From Cognaticolwellia sediminilitoris (GTDB taxonomy: Bacteria > Pseudomonadota > Gammaproteobacteria > Enterobacterales > Alteromonadaceae), in contig NBOG01000001.1 of NCBI GenBank assembly GCA_002104535.1, positions 156,867-220,866 of the forward strand: DNA of 64,000 bases, written 5' to 3'. The position numbers were made by a program, and so were the translations under genes. How positions within the stretch are numbered: position 1 is the first letter of the stretch; every line of letters begins with the position of its first letter. The notes below the pieces were generated by a model. The model saw only the letters and a program-made list of their open reading frames with translations, was not told the DNA's origin and searched no databases. Below, one piece after another: positions 1 through 9,068 of this stretch.

Positions 1-419
1 AAGGCTTCGGTTCGTTCAAGTAACGAATCTTTATTAAGTTCTGCAAAAGATTCTTCAAAATCTAAGCGTAATAATTGCTGATTACGACTCATTATTCGAA
101 GTTTGGTAATAGTTGGGTGAGTTTCTGCTTGAATAAATTCACAAGCGATATTCATTGCACCCAGTTGTGTTTGCAGAGTATTTGACGCCTCATCTTTACC
201 TGTAATACCCAGTAAAGTAACCTGACCATTAAGAGAGGCAATGTTCAACGCTACGTTTGCCGCGCCTCCTGGACGATCTTCGTCTTGATGTATTTTTACA
301 ATTGGCACAGGTGCCTCAGGTGAAATACGTTGTGTTGGTCCAGACCAATAGCGATCTAACATAATGTCACCAACGACTAAAACACGCGCTTTTTCAAAAG
401 CGGGAATATCTACTTTCAT
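1..419 (-). CDS. hldE: HldE, bifunctional heptose kinase/adenylyltransferase (5' part only)
   Basis: About 139 N-terminal codons, read from the ATG on the minus strand; the rest lies beyond the left edge. The translation opens [20 protein letters not shown], then [16 protein letters not shown] and a glycine-rich RPGGAANVA stretch. These are hallmarks of the ribokinase-type (PfkB) kinase domain of HldE/RfaE. The full protein phosphorylates D-glycero-D-manno-heptose 7-phosphate at C1 and adenylylates the product for LPS inner core synthesis in the cytoplasm. The adenylyltransferase half is not visible, so a kinase-only HldA-like protein is not formally excluded. It is divergent from the lpxL gene, which also serves lipid A/LPS assembly. 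Confidence 0.9.
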   Translation of the reverse strand, partial: MKVDIPAFEKARVLVVGDIMLDRYWSGPTQRISPEAPVPIVKIHQDEDRPGGAANVALNIASLNGQVTLLGITGKDEASNTLQTQLGAMNIACEFIQAETHPTITKLRIMSRNQQLLRLDFEESFAELNKDSLLERTEA

Positions 420-488
420 CCTGTGCCCTATAACAGATATAATAACCAATATTGTAACACAAGCAATTCAATGAGTTGAAATCATCCC

Positions 489-1427
489 GTGAGTAAAAAC
501 AAAGTTTTACAGCCAAATTTTAAAATATCTTTTCTGTTACCCAAATATTGGCCAACATGGATTGGGGTATTTATCCTCTATACCATTTCGTGGTTACCTT
601 ATCGGTTTCAGCTTTTTCTCGGCAAAATGATCGGTCGCCTGCTCTATAAAGTTGGCTCAAGCCGCAAGAAAGTTGCAGCACGAAATTTAGAGCTTTGCTT
701 TCCGGACATGCCTGCCGATGAAAGAGAAGTCATGCTCAAACGTAATTTTGAAAATACAGGCATTGCTTTACTAGAAACCGGCATGGGTTGGTGGTGGCCA
801 AATTGGCGAGTAAAACGCAAAACAAAAGTGGTTGGTCTTGAGCATATTGAAGCCGCTCAAAAACAAGGCAAAGGTGTTTTACTACTAGCCATGCATTATT
901 TGAGCGCCGAAATTAATTGTCGCGGAATAGGCACTGGACACCCGATGGTGGTTTTTTACCGTCCGCATAATAATCAGTTAATGGAGTATTTTCAGTTTCG
1001 TGGCCGTGGCCGTTCAAACAAATACATGTTAGGCAAACGTGATGTCAAAGGACTTATTCGTGCATTACACGATGGCGAGGCCTGTGTCTATTTACCAGAT
1101 CAAGATTACGGTCGCAATCGCAGTGTTTTTGTACCTTTTTTTGCAGTACCTGAAGCAGCATCTACCACAGGGACGTTGATTTTTGCCCGACAAAAAAATT
1201 GTCAAACGCATATGTTAATTCCCACTCGCAATGATGATGGTAGTGGTTATACTTTAGAGATTAAGCCTCAGTTAGAAAACTTTCCTACCGGTGACGATAC
1301 AGCCGATGTTTTAAGAGTAAATCAAGAATTAGAAAAAGCTATTATGGTTAAACCTGAGCAATATATGTGGCTACATCGTCGTTTTAAAACGCGCCCTAAC
1401 GAGGATGACCCTTCATTATATAAATAA
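489..1427 (+). CDS. lpxL: Lipid A late acyltransferase, LpxL/LpxM family
   Basis: 312 aa inner-membrane acyltransferase of the HtrB/LpxL/LpxM family, which adds a secondary acyl chain (laurate in the E. coli enzyme) to Kdo2-lipid IVA. Residues about 22-45 form the N-terminal membrane anchor. The catalytic HX4E motif is HYLSAE at residues 136-141. Downstream motifs match E. coli LpxL closely (FYRP, RSNKYML, PDQDYG, SVFVPFFAV, ASTTGT, and the C-terminal PEQYMWLHRRFKTRP). The start is GTG with only a weak upstream ribosome site; no better start lies nearby. It is divergent from hldE, so both may be driven from the 70-bp gap. The acyl chain length cannot be read from sequence. Confidence 0.9.
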   Translation: MSKNKVLQPNFKISFLLPKYWPTWIGVFILYTISWLPYRFQLFLGKMIGRLLYKVGSSRKKVAARNLELCFPDMPADEREVMLKRNFENTGIALLETGMGWWWPNWRVKRKTKVVGLEHIEAAQKQGKGVLLLAMHYLSAEINCRGIGTGHPMVVFYRPHNNQLMEYFQFRGRGRSNKYMLGKRDVKGLIRALHDGEACVYLPDQDYGRNRSVFVPFFAVPEAASTTGTLIFARQKNCQTHMLIPTRNDDGSGYTLEIKPQLENFPTGDDTADVLRVNQELEKAIMVKPEQYMWLHRRFKTRPNEDDPSLYK

Positions 1428-1547
1428 GTTGGCTTGTGCTTTTGCGCTAAAGTTGAGCTAAGCTGTGAATTATTCTCATAGCATTGGAATAACCTTTGGC
1501 CGTTATGTTAGGGTAAACCTTCACTTAATTATTTAGAAAAGTAACTT

Positions 1548-2243
1548 ATGAATTTTTGGCTTCGAACATCGCTTTTAGGTATTGTTCTTATCGTTTTAGC
1601 GGTAGCAATGCTGTTCAATCAAGATGTATTGTCTTTATTTGAAGGCGATACGGCAACTGATGCCGCGGTTAAAACCAAAAGCGCTCCTGCCCAAGAAGAA
1701 GTTAACACTGAAGCCTTAGCGCAAACTAAGCCTACTGAAGTCAAGAAAGCTCCACCTAAAAAAAGTAAAAATGCTGCAGCGGATGGGCTTTCTCGATTTT
1801 ATGCTAACTTGCATGGTGATGATGATGGTCCGAGAATTAGAAATAATATTGTTTATCTGCCAGATCCTAACGGTAACTTAGAAGAAATATTAGAAGCTAA
1901 ACGCTTAACAACTAGACCTTTACGTAAAGATTGGACGGGTAAAACCGAAACTCATCCTTTCCGCCTCGGTGAAACTTTATTTCAGAAATTATCAGAGTAT
2001 GGACAAGAAAATGGTTTGGAGGTTATTTGGTGGCTAAATCGAGATTTTATGGTGAAGGACGCTTTTCGAGTTAATGAAAATATTATCACTACCTCATACC
2101 AAGTCGGCAAAGCTATTGAAGGACACTTTGAAAATGGCCTTTCAATTTACTTTTGTTACAAACATCGAACCATCGTTATAATTGAGGATGTTATCCCCTA
2201 TTTAGTCAACGAATGTATGTTACTCCCTGCGAATAAAAGCTAG
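1548..2243 (+). CDS. Membrane-anchored protein with TcpQ-type C-terminal domain
   Basis: 231 aa. An N-terminal hydrophobic anchor (residues about 5-25) is followed by an Ala/Lys/Glu-rich linker to about residue 85, so the rest is probably periplasmic. Residues about 135-225 resemble the TcpQ C-terminal domain (toxin-coregulated pilus biosynthesis Q family; also in PilL-type proteins): a WTGK entry, LGETLFQKLSEY, GLEVIWWLNRDF, and a closing hydrophobic strand RTIVIIED. Such domains act in secretin or pilus-like envelope assemblies. No pilus gene is nearby, so the role here is unknown. The gene stands alone between lpxL and the convergent glnE. Confidence 0.6.
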   Translation: MNFWLRTSLLGIVLIVLAVAMLFNQDVLSLFEGDTATDAAVKTKSAPAQEEVNTEALAQTKPTEVKKAPPKKSKNAAADGLSRFYANLHGDDDGPRIRNNIVYLPDPNGNLEEILEAKRLTTRPLRKDWTGKTETHPFRLGETLFQKLSEYGQENGLEVIWWLNRDFMVKDAFRVNENIITTSYQVGKAIEGHFENGLSIYFCYKHRTIVIIEDVIPYLVNECMLLPANKS

Positions 2244-2274
2244 TTCACTCATTATTTTCAGTTTGGTATAAATT

Positions 2275-2295
2275 GGCGAACAACCTTAGTTCGCC
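2275..2295. terminator. Hairpin between convergent genes
   Basis: A 7-bp perfect stem GGCGAAC/GTTCGCC with a 7-nt loop lies between the convergent TcpQ-domain gene and glnE. There is no clear U-tract on either side, so it is at best a weak or factor-assisted terminator. Confidence 0.35.
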
Positions 2296-2300
2296 TTCGC

Positions 2301-5198
2301 CTACTGTAATAACTTTTCTACCATTTCTATCACTTGGTAATGCTCATTGTCACATTCTTGAATGGGTAACATCGCCGGATCATTTTGCAAAGTGGCTTGA
2401 TGGCTAAAGTCTCGCAATTTACAATAGTTATATTCTAGTACCTGTCGTTGTTGCTCAGTGATAACGCCAATACTTGCTAAATGTTTAAGTAAACTTATAT
2501 TGTCTGAAAACTCACTTAATTTAGGATTTTCTGCACTGTGAGCTAACACCAAGTACTGTACTAAAAACTCAATATCAACAAGCCCACCTTGACCTTGTTT
2601 AATATCAAGCTCTTCTGCTGTTGATTTGTCTAAGTGTTGGCGCATTTTATTGCGCATTTTAGTGACATCTTCACATAACAATGATTTATCACGTACTTTC
2701 ATTAAAACGTCACGTTTAATTTCTGTAAATTTGCTTGCTAATACTTGATGACCATAAATTATACGTGCTCTTACTAACGCCTGATGTTCCCATGTCCAAG
2801 CGTCTGTAGATTGGTAATGTCCAAAGGTATTAATATGTACCATTAATAGTCCGGCATTTCCTGACGGGCGTAAACGCATATCTAATTCATATAAAATACC
2901 GTTAGCCATGCGTGTATTAAAAAGGTGCATCATGCGTTGTGCTAATTTTAAGTAAAACTGCCCAGCAGAAATTGATTTTTCACCCGATGTCATTTCAGCT
3001 AAGTCGGCATCGTGAACGAACACCAGATCTAAATCAGAGCTATAGCCGAGTTCAATGCCACCTAATTTACCATAACCAATTACCGCAAAACCTTTGTCTA
3101 GCACCTCTAATTTGCTGGTAGGTCTGCCAAAGCGCTGTGTGATTTGTTGCCAGGCTAAGTTACAAACTTCTGCAATAATCGCTTCTGCTAAAGCGGTTAA
3201 ATGATCACTAACTTTAGTGATGGGTAAAATCCCAGTAATATCAGCAGCTGCAATGCGTAATTGTTTGGCTTGTTTAAACTGACGTAGAGTGATCATCTGT
3301 GCTTCTTGATCTTCTTCAGGCACTCGTAACATAGTTTCGCGAAGTTCATCAGCGTAAGAAGTTAATAAAGGTGGTTTATGAAATAGCTTAGGATCAATTA
3401 ACTCATCTAGTAATATTGGGAATTTTGCAATATGTTCAGCAACCCAGCTACTGTTATAGCACAAATGGATTAACTGCTTTAATGCGCCTTCATTTTCAAA
3501 TAATAATTCCAGGTAAGCCGTTCTTGTCGCAACAGTTGTTAAAACACCTAACACGCGCGCTAAAGTTTTATCCGCCAGTTTCATATCGGCTAAATGCCAC
3601 AATAAAGTCGGTATCAGTTTGTCTAATACCTGCCGGCCGCGATTACCCATGGTTGATTTGCGCATTTCGCGTCTAAAATCTCGTAAGGTCTGCCATAGCG
3701 TTCCACTTTGCCAAAAGGTTACGCCACTATTGTCTTGTTGTAACTGTGGCGATTGCTCTATCCACGCTATTGATTCTTCATCGCTCCATTGGCTATCCCA
3801 CAAAGTAGTCCAATATTGATCAACGGCTTGACGATTAGGACTTTCTTCACCAATAAGCTGATCAAATTGCTGATGAACACCTTCCATGTGTTTTTCTAGT
3901 TGGTTAATAAATTCAGGCCAAGTTTTACAGTTATCATCATCAAGCACTGTCAATAATCGTTGTTGATCCAGTCCGCTGTCGGGCAAGGTTTGAGTTTGTT
4001 GATCATTCAATGCTTGAATTATATTTTCCACGCGACGCAAAAATCGATAGCTATCGGTTAATACTTGAGCGCTTTGTTGATTAATTTCGCCGTGGCTCAC
4101 TAATAAAGGTAAAACCGTTAACAAGTTTCGGTGCTGCAGGTCAGTCACCCGACCACCACGGATCATTTGGAATACTTGCACAATAAACTCAACCTCACGG
4201 ATCCCGCCAGCGCCAAGTTTAATATTATTTTTTAGATGCTTACGCCTAACTTCTTGCGCTATCATCGCTTTCATTCGTCGCAAACTATCTATGACACTGA
4301 AATCAATATAACGACGATATACAAAGGGTCGTAGCATGTTAGATAATTGGCCATGATATTTCCCTTCACCAATCAGTCGTGCTTTTAACATCGCATAACG
4401 TTCCCAATCACGACCTTGGTCTTGGTAGTAGTTTTCCATGGCATTAAAGGACAACACTAACGGACCGCTATCGCCAAAAGGTCGCAAGCGCATATCAACT
4501 CGATAAACAAAACCGTCAACTGTTTTTTGATTTAGCGCAGTAATTAACTTTTGCCCCAAACGGGTAAAAAAAGTTTGATTATCAATGCTACGTCTTAAAC
4601 CTTGTGTTTCTCCAGTTTCAGGATAAACAAAAATCAAATCAATATCAGAGGAAAAATTCAGCTCTTGTCCACCGAGTTTTCCCATACCATAAACCAGCAA
4701 GTTCTGCTCTTCACCAGCCCGATTTACAGGAACGCCCCACTTCGCTTGGCAAAATTTTTCTAACCAATTGTTAGCAGAAATTATCAAGGTGTCTGCAAGC
4801 AAAGATAGTCGTTTGAGTGATTCATCAAGTGGGATATCCAACAAAAAATCACCAACGGCAATATGCACCATTTGTACTAATCGAAACAACCTAAGACATT
4901 GATGAAGTTGCTCTTCCGTCGAGCATTCCTCAATTTTTTTGGTTAGTATACATTCATAATTCGGTGTTTTATGGGATAGTAACTGCTCACTATTAAACAG
5001 CTCAATAAGTAATTCAGGTGCTTGTATTGCGCTTCTGTGGATAAAGTCACTTAAGGTCATTGCTTGTTTGAACAAGATTAAACGCTCAGGTGATAAGCAA
5101 TCGGCAATAGTGGGATGTTGCTGTGTAAATTGCACCCAACTTTTTTCTAGTTGAGATTCAAGTAACGGCGAAAGAGACAAATGCGTTGAAGTTGACAC
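2301..5198 (-). CDS. glnE: GlnE, bifunctional glutamine synthetase adenylyltransferase/adenylyl-removing enzyme
   Basis: 965 aa, close to the 946 aa of the E. coli enzyme. It adenylylates glutamine synthetase (GlnA) to switch it off and removes AMP to switch it on, under PII (GlnB) control. Two nucleotidyltransferase domains are visible, each with the signature GKLGG-EL--SSD-DL: SSDIDL at residues 183-188 (adenylyl-removing half) and SSDLDL near residue 720 (adenylyltransferase half). The start is GTG preceded by AGGA at good distance. In E. coli the gene sits between ygiF and hldE; here hldE is still close, but ygiF is 8 kb away with an unrelated cluster between them. Confidence 0.97.
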   Translation of the reverse strand: MSTSTHLSLSPLLESQLEKSWVQFTQQHPTIADCLSPERLILFKQAMTLSDFIHRSAIQAPELLIELFNSEQLLSHKTPNYECILTKKIEECSTEEQLHQCLRLFRLVQMVHIAVGDFLLDIPLDESLKRLSLLADTLIISANNWLEKFCQAKWGVPVNRAGEEQNLLVYGMGKLGGQELNFSSDIDLIFVYPETGETQGLRRSIDNQTFFTRLGQKLITALNQKTVDGFVYRVDMRLRPFGDSGPLVLSFNAMENYYQDQGRDWERYAMLKARLIGEGKYHGQLSNMLRPFVYRRYIDFSVIDSLRRMKAMIAQEVRRKHLKNNIKLGAGGIREVEFIVQVFQMIRGGRVTDLQHRNLLTVLPLLVSHGEINQQSAQVLTDSYRFLRRVENIIQALNDQQTQTLPDSGLDQQRLLTVLDDDNCKTWPEFINQLEKHMEGVHQQFDQLIGEESPNRQAVDQYWTTLWDSQWSDEESIAWIEQSPQLQQDNSGVTFWQSGTLWQTLRDFRREMRKSTMGNRGRQVLDKLIPTLLWHLADMKLADKTLARVLGVLTTVATRTAYLELLFENEGALKQLIHLCYNSSWVAEHIAKFPILLDELIDPKLFHKPPLLTSYADELRETMLRVPEEDQEAQMITLRQFKQAKQLRIAAADITGILPITKVSDHLTALAEAIIAEVCNLAWQQITQRFGRPTSKLEVLDKGFAVIGYGKLGGIELGYSSDLDLVFVHDADLAEMTSGEKSISAGQFYLKLAQRMMHLFNTRMANGILYELDMRLRPSGNAGLLMVHINTFGHYQSTDAWTWEHQALVRARIIYGHQVLASKFTEIKRDVLMKVRDKSLLCEDVTKMRNKMRQHLDKSTAEELDIKQGQGGLVDIEFLVQYLVLAHSAENPKLSEFSDNISLLKHLASIGVITEQQRQVLEYNYCKLRDFSHQATLQNDPAMLPIQECDNEHYQVIEMVEKLLQ

Positions 5199-5262
5199 GT
5201 TATCCTCGATAAAAACTACACGTACAAATTAATAATATATAATAGCTAACAAACTAATTTCA

Positions 5263-5295
5263 TTGAATACACGCAAAAACTAGACATAATATGTC
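5263..5295 (+). promoter_or_regulatory. Promoter with overlapping 13-bp inverted repeat (site 1)
   Basis: The palindrome GACATAATATGTC (5283-5295; 6-bp arms around a central A) lies 46 bp before the preferred lipoprotein start. A plausible sigma70 promoter is TTGAAT (5263-5268), 16 bp, CATAAT (5285-5290), so the -10 element is inside the palindrome. That geometry fits a repressor operator. The same 13-mer occurs twice upstream of yjfI. The promoter assignment is inference; the repeat is read directly. Confidence 0.6.
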
Positions 5296-5341
5296 GTAAG
5301 TGATATTAATGAATGATTACCATAGCATTTTTGGGGACACT

Positions 5342-6319
5342 ATGGCAGAAATGCAGCCACTAAAATCAATTATATTCATACTGATGTTACTACTCAGTGC
5401 TTGTGGAGATCCCATAAAAGAGCAAGTAACACAGCAAATTCCACTCACTGAACAACGTATTGATTTACTCGCTAAAGCGCTTGAAAATGGCCAAGTTCGT
5501 AATGCTAATTTAATTAGCCAATACGGAGAACGCCTGCTGAAAGACAAACCGAGTTATAAGCCTTTAATTGAAGAGTTTTTAAAAGATACGGGCACCAAGG
5601 GGCCAATGTTTCTTGCCTTAGTTGATCGCTTAAACACCGTTAAAACTCAACCGCAAATGTTTGAAAACTCTCAAGCCATTTACGATGAGCTTTTAAACCT
5701 TTATCAAGCAGCTGATCCGGTACTTTATTCGGATGCTTTAAGTGATCCGCTCAATGTTTTAGCTGATATGTCTGAAGGGACTTTACCGCGGGTAAATGCC
5801 ATGACGAAAGCACAAAGCATGGCGGCGAATAAAGCCCAAGACTTTGGTACAGGCGAACAACTTATTGGTAACCCGGCTTACGGCAGTTGGACCACGGGCT
5901 CTAATGGCATGTCGTTTTGGGCATGGTATGGCATGTATTCAATGATGGGCGATTTATTTGGCTCTCGCAGAACCTATTATAACGATTGGGGGCGCAGCCG
6001 AAATTATAGTTATTATAACGACTATGGCCGTAAACGTTACAGTTCACCAAGCCAACTGAAAAAACAAAATGATATTGATACTCGTACCAAAAAATCATTT
6101 CAAAGCCGTGGCCAAAAATACACTAGCGCCTACAGTAAAAATAGAACCGGTGCGTCAAGTATTTCCAGCCAGAGTAAAAGCGCACAAACTAGTGCCAATC
6201 GATTTGCTAGTAAAACCACCAATAAAAGTGCTTATGCAAAATCAAGTAAAAGCGCCAAAAATGCTAGCTTCAGAAACAGTAAAAGCACAACCTCACGTAG
6301 CTTTAGACGTGGAAAGTAG
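5342..6319 (+). CDS. Putative outer-membrane lipoprotein with Ser/Lys/Arg-rich tail
   Basis: 325 aa from the ATG at 5342, chosen because GGGGA lies just upstream and a lipoprotein signal follows directly (lipobox LSAC, Cys 21, +2 Gly, no Asp retention signal). An upstream GTG at 5300 would add 14 residues and sit too close to the operator. Residues 22-140 are predicted helical. Around residues 175-235 there is a Gly/Tyr/Trp-rich patch (WAWYGMYSMMGDLFG, then RRTYYNDWGR). The last 90 residues are low-complexity Ser/Lys/Thr/Arg/Asn with a very basic end. I do not recognise a named family. It is probably translated with the DUF350 gene 8 bp downstream and may be a lipoprotein partner of that membrane protein. 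Confidence 0.75.
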   Translation: MAEMQPLKSIIFILMLLLSACGDPIKEQVTQQIPLTEQRIDLLAKALENGQVRNANLISQYGERLLKDKPSYKPLIEEFLKDTGTKGPMFLALVDRLNTVKTQPQMFENSQAIYDELLNLYQAADPVLYSDALSDPLNVLADMSEGTLPRVNAMTKAQSMAANKAQDFGTGEQLIGNPAYGSWTTGSNGMSFWAWYGMYSMMGDLFGSRRTYYNDWGRSRNYSYYNDYGRKRYSSPSQLKKQNDIDTRTKKSFQSRGQKYTSAYSKNRTGASSISSQSKSAQTSANRFASKTTNKSAYAKSSKSAKNASFRNSKSTTSRSFRRGK

Positions 6320-6327
6320 GGATAAAT

Positions 6328-7230
6328 ATGAATACATTTATTGAAATAACTGGCCTCAATCTAGAATTATTAATCTTTTTAGCCATTGATATTACTATCG
6401 CTATTATATTACTTGGAGCAATGCGCTTTATCAGTGGTATATCAGCAAAAGTAAACTCTACTGACGAGCTCGCCAAAGAAGATAACTTTGCCTTTGGTAT
6501 AAGTGTCGCAGGTAGTGTAGCTGCATTAGGTATTGTATTAACGGGCGCTATTAGCGGTGAAAATGCCGATAGTTACTTAATGGAAATTATTGGCATGGCC
6601 AGCTATGGCATATTCGGCTTAATTTTAATTAAGGTCGGCCGAATTTTTCATGACCGCTTTGCGCTTAATAAAATTGATAAAAATGCCGAGATTAAATCTC
6701 GTAATATCGCTGTTGGCCTTGTTGATGCCTCAGGAGCAATAGCCACGGCAATTATCATTCGCGCAGTATTACACTGGGTTTATGGCTTAGATATAAATAC
6801 CTTTACAGCTATTACAGCCGGCTTTATTGTCTCTCAAGCAATGCTCGTACTCGTTACTCGCATTAAAGAACGCCAATATGCAGCAAATAACCCTGGTAAT
6901 ACTATGCAAAATGCCTTTGCAGAAGGTCAAGTAGCCCTAGCTATTCGCTATGCTGGTCAGGTCATTAGTACCGCTTTAGCTGTGACAGCAGCAAGTCACT
7001 TTTTAACTTATAGCCCAGAAACCTTAATGATCAACTTAGTAGGTTGGTTAGTATTTGGCATGGTAATGACGTTATTGGTTGCCCTTTTAACCACAATTGC
7101 TAAAAGATTAGTGCTAATGGGTATTAACTTAGTCGAAGAAGTAGATCAGCAGCATAATATTGGTGTGGCTTGTGTTGAAATGGCCATCAGTATTTCTATC
7201 GCGCTTATTCTTACGGCGTTAATGGCATAA
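6328..7230 (+). CDS. DUF350 (YjfL-like) integral membrane protein, tandem domains
   Basis: 300 aa with about eight hydrophobic segments. YjfL of E. coli carries one DUF350 unit of about 130 aa; here two units appear in tandem (residues about 10-150 and 155-300). Each has a helix-rich repeat with small residues and a conserved amphipathic end (FAFGISVAGSVAALGIVL in unit 1, NIGVACVEMAISISIALIL in unit 2). The function of DUF350 is not established; in many bacteria it is encoded with PspA-like proteins and polyamine enzymes. It follows the lipoprotein after 8 bp, almost certainly in one transcript, and is followed by a strong intrinsic terminator. Confidence 0.8.
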   Translation: MNTFIEITGLNLELLIFLAIDITIAIILLGAMRFISGISAKVNSTDELAKEDNFAFGISVAGSVAALGIVLTGAISGENADSYLMEIIGMASYGIFGLILIKVGRIFHDRFALNKIDKNAEIKSRNIAVGLVDASGAIATAIIIRAVLHWVYGLDINTFTAITAGFIVSQAMLVLVTRIKERQYAANNPGNTMQNAFAEGQVALAIRYAGQVISTALAVTAASHFLTYSPETLMINLVGWLVFGMVMTLLVALLTTIAKRLVLMGINLVEEVDQQHNIGVACVEMAISISIALILTALMA

Positions 7231-7255
7231 CGTAATAAAAATTGTCACATTAAAT

Positions 7256-7290
7256 AATCAAGCTCAACTCTTTGGGCTTGATTTTTTTTT
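7256..7290 (+). terminator. Intrinsic terminator after the DUF350 gene
   Basis: The stem AATCAAGC/GCTTGATT with a 12-nt loop is followed by a run of nine T. It would end or attenuate the lipoprotein-DUF350 transcript 30 bp before the aminopropyltransferase gene. The latter must rely on readthrough or its own promoter. Confidence 0.8.
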
Positions 7291-7318
7291 ACTCAATTAA
7301 CTCGAACTAGGAATAATC

Positions 7319-9025
7319 ATGACAAGAAGCAGAAGCCTGCTTTGGGACGATGTGCTGTTAATTTTAACCATGGCCGTTTTAGCAGGTTGTGGTTTGATAT
7401 ACGAATACTTGTTATCGCATTATGCGGGTCGAGTGTTGGGTATAATGGAAAGTACTATTTACGCCATGATCGGATTAATGATTGTGGCAATGGGCTTAGG
7501 CGCTTTTGCGGCACGTAAAATTCAGTGTGCTTTTAATGGTTTTGTATGGCTTGAACTCATTATTGCTTTTCTGGGCAGTAGTTCAATCTTAATTATTGGC
7601 GGTTTAATCGCGTTAACACAAACCTTTCCCGAAATATTGGGTGCAATGTTCAACCTACCTCCTGATGCCTATCCTCGCGGCGGAATATTTAAACAATTAA
7701 GTTTTATAGCCTTCAATAGCCCTTATTTTTTCGGACTAATTTTAGGCTTTTTTATTGGTATGGAAATACCGCTGATTGCCCGTATTCGTGAAGAAATTCA
7801 TCAAAAGCACCTGAAAAATAACCTCGGTACTATTTATGGCGCAGATTATGTAGGTGCCGGTATTGGCGCTGCCATTTGGGTGATGTTTTTATTATCTATA
7901 GACATTAGTAAAGCCAGTGCGTTAACAGCAGCCTTAAACTTAATTGCCGGCACTATTTTTATCCTTTATTACTGGCAGAAACTTACTTGGCGAAAAACCT
8001 TAATTACCGCCCATGCGGTATTACTGGTTATGATCATAGCCATATACCAATTCGGCAACGGCTGGTTAAGTCAAATGAGTAACTTACTCTATCTCGATAA
8101 AGTGGTTTACAGTGATAAAACACGTTACCAACAAGTGACTTTTACGCAAAGAAATATAGGCCCTGAACAAGATAATATTATTAACTTTTACTTAAATGGT
8201 CGTTTGCAGTTTTCATCATCAGATGAATTTATTTATCACAGTTATTTAGTGAGCCCAGTGCTTGCCGGTTCAGCCCGCCACGACAATATTTTAATTATTG
8301 GCGGAGGTGACGGTTTAGCATTAAGAGATGTTTTACAATGGCAACCCAAGAACGTTACCTTAGTTGATTTAGATACTGAGCTTATTGCTTTATTTACAGC
8401 ACCGCACGATAAATTACCACAGTCTCTTGCTAAAGCGATTGAAGGCTTAACACAGAAAAGCTTACAAGATCCCCGGGTGAATATAATTACCGCTGATGCG
8501 TTTCTTGCCATTGATAAACTCTTGCAAAATCAACAAACATTTGATGCCATCATCGTCGATTTACCCGATCCTAGCCACCCTGACTTAAACAAGCTTTATT
8601 CGGTAAATTTTTACGCAAGATTAAAACAATTGCTCGCTGGAGATGGCTTAATAAGCATTCAATCAGCCAGTCCGTATCATGCTAAAGATGCTTTTATTGC
8701 CATTGGTAAAACAGTACAAGCGGCTGGGTTTTCAACGGTTCAGCAATACCATGACAACGTTCCTAGTTTTGGTGAATGGGGTTGGACTATCGCGAGTAAA
8801 ATGGGCGCAGCACCGTTGACTAGGTTAAAGGATTTGTCTGAGCTCCCTACTCCACATCATTGGCTAACATTGCCAATGGTGATTAATGCCTTTGAGTTTT
8901 CTAAAAACTTTTATCAAAACAGCGAAAACGTCCCGATCAATTACCTTGGCAGCCACGCTATTTATCAATTGCACCAAAAAGCATGGCAAGACCAACAGGG
9001 ATTGAATAATGCCCATTTACAGTAA
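7319..9025 (+). CDS. Membrane-anchored spermidine synthase-like aminopropyltransferase
   Basis: 568 aa. The N-terminal half (residues 10-245) has about seven transmembrane helices; the C-terminal half is a soluble spermidine synthase (SpeE) fold. Visible motifs are LNGRLQFSSSDEFIYHS (292-308, matching the SpeE segment ending DEFIYHE), the nucleotide-binding GGGDG (328-332), VDLDTE (349-354) and the catalytic-loop VDLPDP (413-418, Asp 414 and Asp 417 retained). This predicts transfer of an aminopropyl group from decarboxylated SAM to an amine at the membrane, but the substrate is unknown. No SAM decarboxylase is encoded nearby. The final Glu of YHE is Ser here. AGGAA precedes the ATG. Confidence 0.85.
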   Translation: MTRSRSLLWDDVLLILTMAVLAGCGLIYEYLLSHYAGRVLGIMESTIYAMIGLMIVAMGLGAFAARKIQCAFNGFVWLELIIAFLGSSSILIIGGLIALTQTFPEILGAMFNLPPDAYPRGGIFKQLSFIAFNSPYFFGLILGFFIGMEIPLIARIREEIHQKHLKNNLGTIYGADYVGAGIGAAIWVMFLLSIDISKASALTAALNLIAGTIFILYYWQKLTWRKTLITAHAVLLVMIIAIYQFGNGWLSQMSNLLYLDKVVYSDKTRYQQVTFTQRNIGPEQDNIINFYLNGRLQFSSSDEFIYHSYLVSPVLAGSARHDNILIIGGGDGLALRDVLQWQPKNVTLVDLDTELIALFTAPHDKLPQSLAKAIEGLTQKSLQDPRVNIITADAFLAIDKLLQNQQTFDAIIVDLPDPSHPDLNKLYSVNFYARLKQLLAGDGLISIQSASPYHAKDAFIAIGKTVQAAGFSTVQQYHDNVPSFGEWGWTIASKMGAAPLTRLKDLSELPTPHHWLTLPMVINAFEFSKNFYQNSENVPINYLGSHAIYQLHQKAWQDQQGLNNAHLQ

Positions 9026-9068
9026 AAGCAAATAAGTTAAGATATAGAAAGAAAAATGAAATTAGCAC

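Noticed and set aside
5317-5547. Minus-strand frame across the lipoprotein signal region
   Set aside because: It is antisense to a gene with a clear lipobox and ribosome site.
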